Positions 7,024 to 15,649 of a stretch of 64,000 bases of DNA are shown piece after piece (position 1 is the stretch's first letter; each line of letters starts with the position of its first letter). The notes under the pieces are model-generated. The model ran no database searches, was not told where the DNA came from, and was given only the letters and a program-made list of their open reading frames with translations. The position numbers were made by a program, and so were the translations under genes. The stretch lies in the NCBI RefSeq assembly GCF_012317045.1, contig NZ_CP051154.1, forward strand, positions 2,046,001-2,110,000, read 5' to 3'. The DNA is from Leifsonia sp. PS1209. GTDB taxonomy: Bacteria; Actinomycetota; Actinomycetes; Actinomycetales; Microbacteriaceae.

Positions 7024-9750
7024 TCAGCTCTCGCCGCCGGCGCTGCCGGTGGTGCCCGCGTTGACGTCGTGCAGCAGGTACTTCTCGATCGCCCACGCCG
7101 GAGCGTTCGGGTCGACCTGACCGCGGGCCGCAAGCAGCTCCAGGGTCCGGACGACCATCGACGGGCCGTCGATCTTGAAGAACCGGCGCGCGGCGGGACG
7201 GGTGTCGGAGAAGCCGAATCCGTCTGCACCGAGCGTCGCGTACTCGCCGGGGACGAACTGCCTGATCTGGTCGGGGACCGCGTGCATGAAGTCGGTCACC
7301 GCGACGAACGGGCCGTCGGCATCCTGCAGCTTGCGGGTGACGTACGGCACCTGCTTCTCCTGCTGCGGGTAGAGGAAGTTGTGCTCCTCCGCCGCGAGGC
7401 CGTCGCGGCGCAGCTCCGACCACGAGGTGACGGACCAGACGTCGGCGGACACGCCCCAGTCCTGCGCGAGCAGGTGCTGGGCCTCGAGCGCCCACGGCAC
7501 GGCGACACCGGACGCGAGCAGCTGCGCCTTGGGGCCGGCCACGTCGGACGCGCGCAGGCGGTGGATGCCCCGCACGATCCCGTCGGCGTCGACGCCCTCC
7601 GGCTCCGCGGGCTGCACGATCGGCTCGTTGTACACCGTGAGGTAGTACATGACGTTGGGATCCGGGTGGTTCCCTCCGTACATCCGCTCCAGACCGCTGC
7701 GGACGATGTGGCCGATCTCGTAGCCGTACGCCGGGTCGTACGAGACGACGGCCGGGTTCGTGTTCGAGAGGACGAGCGAGTGGCCGTCCGCGTGCTGCAG
7801 GCCCTCGCCGGTCAGCGTGGTGCGGCCGGCGGTCGCGCCGATCATGAACCCGCGCGCCATCTGGTCGCCTGCTGCCCACATGGCGTCGCCGGTGCGCTGG
7901 AAGCCGAACATCGAGTAGAACACGTACACCGGGATGAGCGGCTCACCCTGCGTGGCGTACGACGTGCCGACGTTGGTGAACGCCGCGAGGGCGCCCGCCT
8001 CGTTGATGCCGACGTGGATGATCTGACCCTGCGGGCTCTCCTTGTACGCCAGGAGCAGCTCACGGTCGACCGAGGTGTAGTGCTGGCCGTTCGGGTTGTA
8101 GATCTTCGCGTTCGGGAAGAACGCGTCCATGCCGAAGGTGCGCGCCTCGTCCGGGATGATCGGGACGATGCGGTGACCGAAGTCCTTCGACCGCAGCAGG
8201 TCCTTCAGCAGACGGACGAACGCCATGGTGGTGGCGATCTCCTGCGTGCCTGAACCCTTCTTGGAGATGGCGTACGCCGAGTCGTCCGGGAGGTTGAGCT
8301 GCGTGTACTTGCTGCGACGCTCAGGGACGTAGCCGCCGAGCGCGCGGCGACGGTCGTGCAGGTACTGGATGGCCTCGTCGTCCGCGCCGGGGTTGTAGTA
8401 CGGCGGGAGGTACGGGTTCTCCTCGAGCTGCGCATCCGTCACCGGGATGCGCATGGCGTCGCGGAACGTCTTCAGGTTGTCGAGCGTCATCTTCTTCATC
8501 TGGTGGGTCGCGTTGCGGCCCTCGAAGCTCGGACCGAGGCCGTAGCCCTTGATGGTCTTGGCGATGATGACGGTGGGCTGGCCCTTGTGCTCGGTGGCCG
8601 CCTTGAACGCCGCGTAGACCTTGCGGTAGTCGTGGCCGCCGCGCTTGAGGCCCCACACCTGGTCGTCGGTGTAGTCCTTGACGAGCTCCAGCGTGCGCGG
8701 GTCGCGGCCGAAGAAGTTCTCGCGCACGTATGCGCCGTTCTCCGTCTTGTACGTCTGGTAGTCGCCATCCGGGGTCTGGTTCATCAGGTTGACCAGCGCG
8801 CCGTCGGTGTCACGGGCGAGCAGGTCGTCCCACTCGCGGCCCCAGATCACCTTGATGACGTTCCAGCCAGCTCCACGGAAGTAGCTCTCGAGCTCCTGGA
8901 TGATCTTGCCGTTGCCGCGCACAGGGCCGTCGAGGCGCTGCAGGTTGGCGTTGACGACGAAGGTCAGGTTGTCGAGCTTCTCGTTCGCTGCGACCTGCAG
9001 CTGGCCGCGGCTTTCGACCTCGTCCATCTCGCCGTCGCCGAGGAACGCCCAGACGTGCTGGTCGCTCGCGTCCTTGATGCCGCGGTTGGTGAGGTACTTG
9101 TTGAGCTGCGCCTGGTAGATCGCGTTGATCGGTCCGAGACCCATCGACACGGTCGGGAACTGCCAGAACTCCGGCATGAGACGCGGGTGCGGGTACGAGG
9201 ACAGTCCGCCGCCCGCGTGCGACTTCTCCTGGCGGAAGCCGTCGAGCTGGTCGGCGCTGAGGCGGCCTTCGAGGAAGGCGCGGGCGTACGGGCCGGGGGA
9301 GGCGTGACCCTGGAAGAAGACCTGGTCTCCTCCGCCCGGGTGGTCCTGGCCGCGGAAGAAGTGGTTGAAGCCGATCTCGTAGAGCGTCGCGCTGGACGCG
9401 TAGCTCGAGAGGTGGCCGCCGACGGCGATGCCGGGGCGCTGTGCGCGGTGCACCATGACGGCCGCGTTCCAGCGGATCCAGGCACGGTACTTGCGCTCGA
9501 TCTCCTCGTCGCCGGGGAATTCCGGCTCGTTCTCGGGGGAGATGGTGTTGATGTAGTCCGTTGTCGGGACCATCGGAACACCGAGCTGCAGTTCTTTGGA
9601 GCGCTTGAGCAGGCTCAGCATGATCTCACGAGCGCGCTCGTGGCCATGGGCCGCAACCAGTGCGTCGAGGGATTCCTGCCATTCGGCGGTCTCCTCCGGG
9701 TCCGAATCGATGTGATTCACCGAGTACGGGTCCTGGTCGTTTACAGTCAC
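7024..9750 (-). CDS. aceE: pyruvate dehydrogenase E1 component, homodimeric type
   Basis: Decarboxylates pyruvate with thiamine diphosphate and passes the acetyl group to the lipoyl E2 of the pyruvate dehydrogenase complex. At 908 residues it has the usual length of AceE. The thiamine-diphosphate motif is visible as GDGEMDE (238-244), ending in [11 protein letters not shown] about 30 residues on. The N-terminal [20 protein letters not shown] segment and DPN-rich C-terminal region are also typical. A GTG start at 9750 begins with [10 protein letters not shown]. It heads a minus-strand block running into fasR and the fab genes. E2 and E3 genes are not in this window. Confidence 0.97.
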   Translation of the reverse strand: MTVNDQDPYSVNHIDSDPEETAEWQESLDALVAAHGHERAREIMLSLLKRSKELQLGVPMVPTTDYINTISPENEPEFPGDEEIERKYRAWIRWNAAVMVHRAQRPGIAVGGHLSSYASSATLYEIGFNHFFRGQDHPGGGDQVFFQGHASPGPYARAFLEGRLSADQLDGFRQEKSHAGGGLSSYPHPRLMPEFWQFPTVSMGLGPINAIYQAQLNKYLTNRGIKDASDQHVWAFLGDGEMDEVESRGQLQVAANEKLDNLTFVVNANLQRLDGPVRGNGKIIQELESYFRGAGWNVIKVIWGREWDDLLARDTDGALVNLMNQTPDGDYQTYKTENGAYVRENFFGRDPRTLELVKDYTDDQVWGLKRGGHDYRKVYAAFKAATEHKGQPTVIIAKTIKGYGLGPSFEGRNATHQMKKMTLDNLKTFRDAMRIPVTDAQLEENPYLPPYYNPGADDEAIQYLHDRRRALGGYVPERRSKYTQLNLPDDSAYAISKKGSGTQEIATTMAFVRLLKDLLRSKDFGHRIVPIIPDEARTFGMDAFFPNAKIYNPNGQHYTSVDRELLLAYKESPQGQIIHVGINEAGALAAFTNVGTSYATQGEPLIPVYVFYSMFGFQRTGDAMWAAGDQMARGFMIGATAGRTTLTGEGLQHADGHSLVLSNTNPAVVSYDPAYGYEIGHIVRSGLERMYGGNHPDPNVMYYLTVYNEPIVQPAEPEGVDADGIVRGIHRLRASDVAGPKAQLLASGVAVPWALEAQHLLAQDWGVSADVWSVTSWSELRRDGLAAEEHNFLYPQQEKQVPYVTRKLQDADGPFVAVTDFMHAVPDQIRQFVPGEYATLGADGFGFSDTRPAARRFFKIDGPSMVVRTLELLAARGQVDPNAPAWAIEKYLLHDVNAGTTGSAGGES

Positions 9751-9873
9751 CCTCGACCTCTTTCTTGTGTCGGATAGATGGTAGACGGAGCTGATCGCTG
9801 TCGGGTCACAACAAGGGCGATGGCACCATCTGCCAGCCTAGCCTCACTCCGAGCCTCCCGGTGACCGTGGCAT

Positions 9874-9901
9874 TTGACTCCACGGGCACGAGGTCTAAGC
9901 T
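9874..9901 (+). promoter_or_regulatory. candidate promoter of the ahpE-like gene
   Basis: A -35-like TTGACT (9874-9879) and a -10-like TAAGCT (9896-9901) with a 16-base spacer. The predicted start near 9908 leaves a leader of about 46 bases with a GAAAGG ribosome site before the ATG. Confidence 0.55.
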
Positions 9902-9953
9902 GTGTCCTCGTGCGTGCGCGGCATTCCGGGCCGCGAGCGTGAAAGGACACACA

Positions 9954-10427
9954 ATGGCTCTGGAGAACGACACCCAGGCACCCGACTTCGAACTCGTCAA
10001 CCAGTACGGCGAGACGGTCAGACTCAGCGACTTCCGTGGAAAGAAGGCGGTAGCGCTCGTCTTCTTCCCCCTCGCGTTCTCCGGAACGTGCACCGGAGAA
10101 CTGTGCGCGCTCCGCGACAACCTCAACCTGTTCAAGGACCACGCCGTCGAGCTCATCGGCATCTCCGTCGACTCGAAGTACACGCTGCGCGCGTGGGCGG
10201 AGCAGGAGGACTACGACTTCGCGCTGCTGGCCGACTTCTGGCCGCACGGCGAGATCGCCAAGGAGTACGGCGTCTTCCTGCAGGAGAAGGGATTCGCCAA
10301 CCGGGCGACCTTCGTGATCGACGAATCCGGCATCATCCGCGCCTCGTTCATCACCGCGCCGGGAGAGGCCCGCTCGATCGAGGCGTACCGCGCCGCACTG
10401 GAATTGCTGCCCGCCCACGTCGGCTAG
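9954..10427 (+). CDS. ahpE: AhpE-like peroxiredoxin
   Basis: Thiol peroxidase that reduces hydrogen peroxide, organic peroxides or peroxynitrite. The 157-residue protein matches Mycobacterium tuberculosis AhpE closely in pattern: APDFEL near the start, VFFPLAFSGTCTGEL with peroxidatic Cys46, then LLADFWPHG and FANRATFVIDESG. A second cysteine, Cys51 in ELCALRD, lies only five residues on and is absent from my memory of the mycobacterial enzyme, so its resolving chemistry could differ. The ATG at 9954 follows GAAAGGACA and fits the family start. The gene is monocistronic, divergent from aceE, and its stop is 14 bases before a tRNA gene. Confidence 0.9.
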   Translation: MALENDTQAPDFELVNQYGETVRLSDFRGKKAVALVFFPLAFSGTCTGELCALRDNLNLFKDHAVELIGISVDSKYTLRAWAEQEDYDFALLADFWPHGEIAKEYGVFLQEKGFANRATFVIDESGIIRASFITAPGEARSIEAYRAALELLPAHVG

Positions 10428-10430
10428 GCT
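10425..10430 (+). promoter_or_regulatory. candidate -10 element of the tRNA-Val gene
   Basis: TAGGCT overlaps the ahpE-like stop codon and lies 11 bases before the tRNA. A TTGCTG at 10404-10409 could be the -35, although the 15-base spacing is short. Confidence 0.4.
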
Positions 10431-10441
10431 GACGCGTTGAA

Positions 10442-10514
10442 GGGCCTTTAGCTCAGCTGGTAGAGCGCCACGTTTACACCGTGGATGTCGTCGGTTCGAT
10501 CCCGGCAGGGCCCA
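10442..10514 (+). tRNA. tRNA-Val (anticodon UAC)
   Basis: The full cloverleaf can be drawn. The acceptor stem GGGCCTT pairs with AGGGCCC with one G-U pair. The D arm is GCTC...GAGC. The anticodon stem CCACG/CGTGG holds the loop TTTACAC with anticodon TAC at 10475-10477. The T stem GTCGG/CCGGC holds the TTCGATC loop. The discriminator is A10514. The 3' CCA is not encoded (CCC follows), so it is added after transcription. Confidence 0.97.
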
Positions 10515-10720
10515 CCCTCCACTGTTCTCGCGCGCCGATCGCACGCGCCTGGCGCAAACCGGCTGATCCTGCGGCGCGAAACGGCTTTTTGCGCGCATTC
10601 CGACTGCATACCGTTGCAGGATCGAGGCTTTCTGGCTCCTTCCGAGCGGCTTCGTTCGGTGGTGGCGTGCTGATCGGGTCGACTCGCCACCACCACCCCT
10701 CCTGCCGCTCGCGCCGCCGC

Positions 10721-10726
10721 TAAACT
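10721..10726 (+). promoter_or_regulatory. -10 element for leaderless expression of the steroid-reductase-like gene
   Basis: TAAACT ends 6 bases before the ATG at 10733 and no Shine-Dalgarno sequence is present, so the transcript probably starts at or next to the start codon. Confidence 0.5.
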
Positions 10727-10732
10727 CCCGGC

Positions 10733-11515
10733 ATGCCCGACGGCCCATACCGCTGGTTCGTGTACGCCGAGATCGCCCTCGCCGTCGTCACGTTCGTCGC
10801 CCTGTGCTTCATCGTCGCCCCGTACGGACGGCACGGCCGCTCCGGATGGGGTCCGACCGTGCCGGCGAGGGTCGGCTGGGTGGTCATGGAGAGCCCCGCG
10901 TCGATCGTCTTCCTGCTGTTCTTCCTGCTCGGCGACCACCGTTCCGAGCTGGTGCCGCTGCTGTTCCTCGCGCTCTGGCAGCTGCACTACGTGCAGCGCG
11001 CGTTCGTCTACCCGTTCCTGATGCGGACGGGCTCGCGGATGCCGGTGTCCGTGGTGGCGATGGCCATCCTGTTCAACCTGCTCAACGCGTGGGTGAACGC
11101 GCGCTGGATCTCGCAGTACGGGGAGTACGCGAACAGCTGGCTGGCCGACCCGCGGTTCTGGATCGGGGTGGCCGTGTTCCTCGCCGGGTTCGCGCTGAAC
11201 ATCGGCTCCGACCGCATCCTGCGCCGGTTGCGGGATGTGCGGGGCCGGGATGCGCGGGACGGCGGGGCCTCGGCCGGCGGCTACCGCATCCCGCACGGCG
11301 GCGGGTATCGCTGGGTGTCCAGCCCGAACTACCTGGGCGAGATGGTGGAGTGGACGGGCTGGGCGATCGCGACCTGGTCGCTGGCCGGGCTGGCGTTCGC
11401 GCTGTACACGATCGCGAACCTCGCACCGCGGGCGATGGCGAACCACCGCTGGTACCGCGAGACGTTCGCCGACTATCCGCCGGAGCGGAAGGCGATCGTC
11501 CCGTACCTGCTCTGA
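10733..11515 (+). CDS. membrane enzyme of the 3-oxo-5-alpha-steroid 4-dehydrogenase (DUF1295) fold
   Basis: A 260-residue integral membrane protein with about six hydrophobic segments. The C-terminal signature GYRWVSSPNYLGEMVEWTGW, then ANLAPRAMANHRWYRETF and YPPERKAIVPYLL, is that of the steroid 5-alpha-reductase/DUF1295 group, which also resembles isoprenylcysteine methyltransferases. These enzymes use NADPH or S-adenosylmethionine at the membrane face. The actual substrate in this bacterium is unknown. A Gly/Arg/Asp-rich loop (about residues 165-185) precedes the signature. Translation probably starts leaderless. It has no obvious partner; the next gene begins 46 bases later with its own ribosome site. 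Confidence 0.85.
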   Translation: MPDGPYRWFVYAEIALAVVTFVALCFIVAPYGRHGRSGWGPTVPARVGWVVMESPASIVFLLFFLLGDHRSELVPLLFLALWQLHYVQRAFVYPFLMRTGSRMPVSVVAMAILFNLLNAWVNARWISQYGEYANSWLADPRFWIGVAVFLAGFALNIGSDRILRRLRDVRGRDARDGGASAGGYRIPHGGGYRWVSSPNYLGEMVEWTGWAIATWSLAGLAFALYTIANLAPRAMANHRWYRETFADYPPERKAIVPYLL

Positions 11516-11560
11516 CGGTGGTGCCGCGTACGCTGACGGCAGTGGTCGGAGGGAGTTGGC

Positions 11561-12628
11561 GTGCCGGAGAGCGTCGAGCAGTGGTGGGCGCGCCGCCAGT
11601 GGTCGAAGGGCGAGGCGACGCCGTACCCGATCGGTCGCTACCGCACGGACTGGGAGCGGTACCCGATGCTGATCCGGCAGTACCACCCCGACCTCAACCA
11701 CGGCATCGTGCTCAGCCAGGTGCCGCCCGCCGCCGAGGTCTACCTGCTCTGGGAGTGCGACTCCGGGCACCGCTTCGTCGCGACCCCGGAGGAGCAGCGG
11801 TCCCGGCCGGGCGGCACCAGACGGCGCTCGGCGTGGTGCCCGGCCTGCGCCGAGGGAGCGGCCCCGCGCCGCATCCGGCAGCCGCAGCCCGACGACGGGA
11901 TGCACGCCTGCGGTCACGCGCGCGACCCGCGCAGGATCGAGCACGAGCCGGGCGATGACCGCTGCTTCCTCTGCCGCAGGCTCGACACCGAGCGGCTCAC
12001 CCGCGAAGAGCTGGTCACTCTGGCGGCTCCGGGGTCGCGGGTGGCCGTGTCGGAGGAGAACGGCACGGCGGCGAAGCACTCCTGGCAGTGCGACAAGGGG
12101 CACCCGGTGTACCAGGCGAGCATCGAGCGCATCCTGGGCGGCCGACGCTGCCCGGTGTGCCGGCACGCCGCGGCGGGTGCGGATGCCGTGGCCGTCGGCG
12201 AGGCGTTCGTGAGCAGGTGGGCGCCGCGCCCAGCCTCCGCCGCCGAGCCGGCGCTCAAGCAGCGCATCGCCGACCGGCTCGACGTGGACCTCGGCAGGAA
12301 CGCCGTGCGCGTGGCGCGGCCATTCTTCTCGCACCTGGAGGTCTGGCCCGACATCGTCATCCCCGAGCTGCGCGTCGCGATCGAATACGACACCACCGGG
12401 CGGCACGGCCTGGAGCACGTCGGTCCGCGGGAGGCGACGGACAGGAAGAAGGACAGGCTGCTGCGGGCGTCCGGCTGGGAGGTGGTGCGCATCCGGTGCG
12501 GCAAGCTGCAGCCGATCGGGCCGTATGACCTGATGGCGGGGTCGGTGAACGCCGCGCTGGTCGAGCGCATCCTGGATCGGCTGGGGGAGATCAGGGGCGA
12601 ACTGATCGTCGGGGCGTATCTGCGCTGA
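11561..12628 (+). CDS. zinc-ribbon protein fused to a PD-(D/E)XK-like nuclease domain
   Basis: A 355-residue two-part protein. The first 225 residues carry zinc half-sites typical of DUF4379-type ribbons: WECDSGHRF, WCPAC, HACGHARD, CFLC, WQCDKGH and CPVC, so two or more zinc clusters of treble-clef type. The C-terminal third resembles Vsr/DUF559-type endonucleases: DIVIPELRVAIEYD gives the acidic pair, followed by TDRKKDRLL and GWEVVRIRCG. DUF4379 plus Vsr-like fusions are assumed to bind and cut DNA, but no reaction is established here. The GTG at 11561 follows GGAGGGAG. No methylase or other restriction gene is adjacent, so this is not a standard restriction-modification pair. Confidence 0.75.
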   Translation: MPESVEQWWARRQWSKGEATPYPIGRYRTDWERYPMLIRQYHPDLNHGIVLSQVPPAAEVYLLWECDSGHRFVATPEEQRSRPGGTRRRSAWCPACAEGAAPRRIRQPQPDDGMHACGHARDPRRIEHEPGDDRCFLCRRLDTERLTREELVTLAAPGSRVAVSEENGTAAKHSWQCDKGHPVYQASIERILGGRRCPVCRHAAAGADAVAVGEAFVSRWAPRPASAAEPALKQRIADRLDVDLGRNAVRVARPFFSHLEVWPDIVIPELRVAIEYDTTGRHGLEHVGPREATDRKKDRLLRASGWEVVRIRCGKLQPIGPYDLMAGSVNAALVERILDRLGEIRGELIVGAYLR

Positions 12629-12772
12629 CCGCCGCACACCGCGCTGCGTCTGCCCACAAATGCCAGTAATTCAGCGGGAAATCTGCACTCGTGCAACGTC
12701 GGTGGCCGTGGCTACGCTGAACCCGTACCGGCCCTTCGGCGGCCGGACGCACTCGACAGAAAGACAAGGCTC

Positions 12773-13201
12773 ATGGCTTCCACGCTCAACCCATACATCA
12801 ACTTCCGCACTCAGGCGCGCGAGGCGATGGACTTCTACCAGTCGGTGTTCGGGGGCGAAGTGCAGCGGAGCACATTCGCCGAGTTCCAGGTCAGCACAGA
12901 CCCGGACGAGAAAGACCTCATCATGCACTCCCAGCTGACCACCCCGTCGGGTTTCACACTGATGGTGGCCGACGTGCCGAAGCACATGGACCTCGCGGAA
13001 GGCTCCAACATCTCGGTCTCGCTGAGCGGCGACGACGAAGCCGAGCTCTCCGGATACTTCGCCAAGCTCATCGAGGGCGGCACGGTCATCGAGCCCCTCT
13101 CGAAGGCGCCGTGGGGAGACAGCTTCGGGATGGCGGTCGACAAGTTCGGCGTGTCCTGGCTGGTGAACATCGCAGGGTCAGTGCCCGCTCAGCAGGGCTG
13201 A
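12773..13201 (+). CDS. VOC/PhnB-like glyoxalase-fold protein
   Basis: A 142-residue member of the vicinal-oxygen-chelate superfamily, PhnB-like branch. Visible hallmarks are the start LNPYINFRTQAREAMDFYQSV, the FGGEVQ turn, MHSQLTTPSGFTLMVADVP, and the C-terminal PWGDSFGMAVDKFGVSWLVNI. Such proteins share the fold of glyoxalase I, but most PhnB-like members have unknown substrates. Cytoplasmic, with no signal sequence. The ATG at 12773 fits the family start. A GC hairpin (CCGGCC/GGCCGG, about 12729-12747) lies in the leader. The gene appears monocistronic. Confidence 0.88.
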   Translation: MASTLNPYINFRTQAREAMDFYQSVFGGEVQRSTFAEFQVSTDPDEKDLIMHSQLTTPSGFTLMVADVPKHMDLAEGSNISVSLSGDDEAELSGYFAKLIEGGTVIEPLSKAPWGDSFGMAVDKFGVSWLVNIAGSVPAQQG

Positions 13202-13258
13202 CCGGCGCATCCGGGGTCGCCCCGCCGCCGCACGGTTGCCCCGTCGCGGCGGCGAGGC

Positions 13259-13264
13259 GACAAT
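13259..13264 (+). promoter_or_regulatory. -10 element for leaderless universal stress protein gene
   Basis: GACAAT ends 5 bases before the ATG at 13270. No ribosome-binding sequence lies between, so a leaderless start is likely. Confidence 0.4.
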
Positions 13265-13269
13265 GAGGC

Positions 13270-13890
13270 ATGAGCGTGTCGACGATGACCGGCCCGATTG
13301 TTGCCGGGGTGTACCCGGGACAGCCGGTCGCGGTCGTGCAGGAGGCCGCCGCGCTGGCCGCGCGCCTCGACCGGGCTCTGCTCTGCGGCTACGTGACGCC
13401 GGACAGCTACCTGACCGAGTGGGAGCGCGCCGACCTGCGCAGGGAGGCGTCGCTGCATCCCGAGGGTGTCGGACCAGACGACGAGCGGCTGGCCATCGAG
13501 CTGGCGGCGGCGATCACGGATGCGCTGGCGGACACCCGGGTGGATGCCGCGGAGGCGGACGGCGATGCGGAGGCGGAGGCGTCCGGAGCGGGGGAGCCGG
13601 GTGGCTGGGCAGTGGGTGCAGGACCGTCGGGTGGCGGGATGGGGCGCGGCCTCAGCAACGGGTGGGTGCTGCGCATCCTGGCCGGGGACCCGTCGCGGGC
13701 GCTCGCGCGCGTGGCCGAGGAGGTGGATGCTCCGCTGATCGTGGTCGGAACGCACCAGTCGGGATTCGGACACGCGGTGGAGGAGTGGCTGTCCGGGTCG
13801 GTGGCAGTGCAGCTGACGCGCGCGCAGCACCGGTCGGTGGTGGTCGTGCCGATCGGGCACGCGAGCAGACGGACGCGGACGCTGGGCTAG
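13270..13890 (+). CDS. universal stress protein with an inserted low-complexity loop
   Basis: A 206-residue UspA-fold protein. The first strand is GPIVAGVYPGQPVAVVQEAAALA, and the C-terminal half has APLIVVGTHQSGFGHAVEEWLSGSVAVQL, with the G-2x-G-9x-G(S/T)-like nucleotide-binding pattern, and HRSVVVVPIG. Usual length is 140-160 residues. The extra length comes from an Ala/Asp/Glu then Gly/Pro-rich insertion around residues 95-125 (for example AEADGDAEAEASGAGEPGG). Such proteins bind ATP or AMP and help survival under stress; the exact role here is unknown. No dormancy or oxygen-response genes are nearby. Confidence 0.85.
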   Translation: MSVSTMTGPIVAGVYPGQPVAVVQEAAALAARLDRALLCGYVTPDSYLTEWERADLRREASLHPEGVGPDDERLAIELAAAITDALADTRVDAAEADGDAEAEASGAGEPGGWAVGAGPSGGGMGRGLSNGWVLRILAGDPSRALARVAEEVDAPLIVVGTHQSGFGHAVEEWLSGSVAVQLTRAQHRSVVVVPIGHASRRTRTLG

Positions 13891-13956
13891 CGCTGTCGGT
13901 AGCTGGGCGTAGCGTCTGGCGCAGAGGCCAACGGCGGATTCGGGGAAGGGGCGGCA

Positions 13957-14508
13957 ATGTCGACACTCGAGGGACGGGATGCGTCAGCACTGCTGGTGAT
14001 CGACGTGCAGAACGGCGTCATCGGCGGGGCGTACCGGAGTGACGAGGTGGTCGGCACGATCCGGTCGCTGGTCGACAGGGCGCGCGTCGAGGGGGTGCCG
14101 GTGGTGTGGATCCAGCACTCCGACGAGAACATCGAAGAGGGCACCGACGCCTGGCAGTACGTCCCGGAGCTGGTGCGTGCCGAGAGCGAACCGCTCGTGC
14201 CGAAGCACTACGCCGACGCGTTCGAGGAGACCGCGCTCGAACAGGTGCTCGCGGATGCGGGCGTCGACCGCATCGTCGTGACGGGCTCGCAGACGGACGA
14301 GTGCATCCGGTCGACCATTCACGGCGGCCTCACCCGCGGCTACGACGTGACGCTGGTCGGCGACGCGCACACCACGGAAGACCTCAGCGAGTGGGGCGCG
14401 CCGACGCCCGATCTGGTGGTGGCGCACACGAACCTGTACTGGGGGAACCACCGGGCGCCGGGGCGCGAGGCTGCGGTCGTGGATGCAGCGGACGTGCGGT
14501 TCTCGTGA
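13957..14508 (+). CDS. cysteine hydrolase, isochorismatase family
   Basis: A 183-residue isochorismatase-fold hydrolase with the complete Asp-Lys-Cys triad: Asp16 in LLVIDVQNG, Lys83 in VPKHYADAF and Cys116 in TGSQTDECIRST. Cysteine-type members cleave amides such as nicotinamide, N-carbamoyl compounds or similar small molecules. The substrate here cannot be read from the sequence. The ATG at 13957 follows GGAAGGGGCGG. The gene stands alone between the stress protein and the convergent oxidoreductase. A second family member in this window (21940-22521) lacks the cysteine. Confidence 0.87.
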   Translation: MSTLEGRDASALLVIDVQNGVIGGAYRSDEVVGTIRSLVDRARVEGVPVVWIQHSDENIEEGTDAWQYVPELVRAESEPLVPKHYADAFEETALEQVLADAGVDRIVVTGSQTDECIRSTIHGGLTRGYDVTLVGDAHTTEDLSEWGAPTPDLVVAHTNLYWGNHRAPGREAAVVDAADVRFS

Positions 14509-14616
14509 CGCGCGGGCGCGCGTCGTGATCGTCGATGAGGTCACACGCCCGGGCGACGCGGTGGCGTCGATCGGTGACGTGAGCATCCACCGCTGGTCGC
14601 CGGGCGACCGGCCGGT

Positions 14617-15576
14617 TCACGGGGTGAGCACGATGCGCCTCGTCGTGGTCGCGGCGTCCGACCAGGCGGACGTGACCTCGGAGAGCGGCACGGCGACCGC
14701 ATCCAGGTCGAACGCACCGGCAGTGATGAGGGATGCAAGCTCCGGGAGCGACGCGAGGATGTCGCGGGGCGGGACGGAGCCTTGGCCGCTGCCGATGATC
14801 CGCAGGTCCGCCGCACGCAGGGCGGCGGACGGGATCGGGGCGGTGCCGCCGGCGACCGAGCCGATCTGGATCCAGGTGATGGCGCGGCCTCTGTCCGGCC
14901 GGGCGGTGATCAGGCCCGTGAGCGCAGCGGCGGCGGGCTCTCCCCAGAGATAGTCGAGGACCACGTCGACCTCGGCGGCCGACCGTCCGATGGCGTCGGC
15001 GATAGCGGCGGGGTCGCCATCGAGGGAGACGACCTCGGTGGCGCCAAGGGCGGGGAGCGCCGCCAGTTTCGCGGCGTCGCGTCCGGCCGCGACGATCCGG
15101 GATGCGCCCAGGCGCTTCGCGAGCTGCACGGCCAGTCCGCCCGCGCTTCCGGTGGCGCCGAGCACCAGGACGCTCTGGCCGGGCTCGAACCGCATCCGGC
15201 TGCGGAGGGCGAGCCACGACGACATCGCGGGGTTCATGGCGGCGGCGACGGCGAACGGGTCGGCATCCGGGGCGAGGACGATGCTGCGGCGGCGATCGAT
15301 CACGGTGCGTTCGGCCATCGAGCCGGCGGTAGTGTCTGCGAGGACGAAGTAGTGGAGCACTCCGGACGCGTCGCGGCCCACCCCGTCGATGCCGGGGATC
15401 AGCGGGAGCTCGTCGGTGCTGGTGTAGTGGCTGCCGTCCGCCTGCGACCGCACGCGGGGGTGCAGCCCGGCGGCGATGACCTCGACGACCAGGTCGTCGG
15501 GCGAGGACGCCGAGGGATCGGGGACCTCGGCGTAGCTGGGTGGTGCGTCGAACGATGAGACGAGTGCTGCTTTCAT
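14617..15576 (-). CDS. medium-chain zinc-independent quinone oxidoreductase-like protein
   Basis: A 319-residue medium-chain dehydrogenase/reductase of the quinone oxidoreductase type. The N-terminal GroES-like domain (to about residue 125) includes PLIPGIDGVGRD but lacks the usual zinc-ligand cysteines and histidines. The Rossmann domain has VLVLGATGSAGGLAVQLAKRLGASRIVAAGR. The family reduces quinones, enones or short-chain alkenals with NADPH. The gene is divergent from a MarR gene with a shared 75-base control region that contains a clear palindrome, so it is probably the regulated target of that MarR protein. Confidence 0.9.
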   Translation of the reverse strand: MKAALVSSFDAPPSYAEVPDPSASSPDDLVVEVIAAGLHPRVRSQADGSHYTSTDELPLIPGIDGVGRDASGVLHYFVLADTTAGSMAERTVIDRRRSIVLAPDADPFAVAAAMNPAMSSWLALRSRMRFEPGQSVLVLGATGSAGGLAVQLAKRLGASRIVAAGRDAAKLAALPALGATEVVSLDGDPAAIADAIGRSAAEVDVVLDYLWGEPAAAALTGLITARPDRGRAITWIQIGSVAGGTAPIPSAALRAADLRIIGSGQGSVPPRDILASLPELASLITAGAFDLDAVAVPLSEVTSAWSDAATTTRRIVLTP

Positions 15577-15596
15577 CGGGACCTCCGTCGTATAGT

Positions 15597-15630
15597 TGGT
15601 AACACGAAGTATTATTAGTTCGTATTACCA
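15597..15630. promoter_or_regulatory. MarR operator between divergent oxidoreductase and marR genes
   Basis: An imperfect palindrome: left arm TGGTAACACGAA (15597-15608), right arm TTCGTATTACCA (15619-15630), 10-base AT-rich centre. Eleven of twelve arm positions are complementary. It covers the likely promoters of both genes. The sequence is seen; MarR binding is inferred from position and the family's habit of autoregulation. Confidence 0.72.
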
Positions 15631-15649
15631 TCTATGTCAAGGAGGCGCG

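Noticed and set aside
5783..7879. 698-codon version of the FasR-like gene
   Set aside because: The extra N-terminus is the out-of-frame complement of aceE and carries no family similarity.
15596..15649. Upstream start for the MarR gene
   Set aside because: It would place coding sequence over the palindromic operator; GGAGG at 15641 supports the ATG at 15650.
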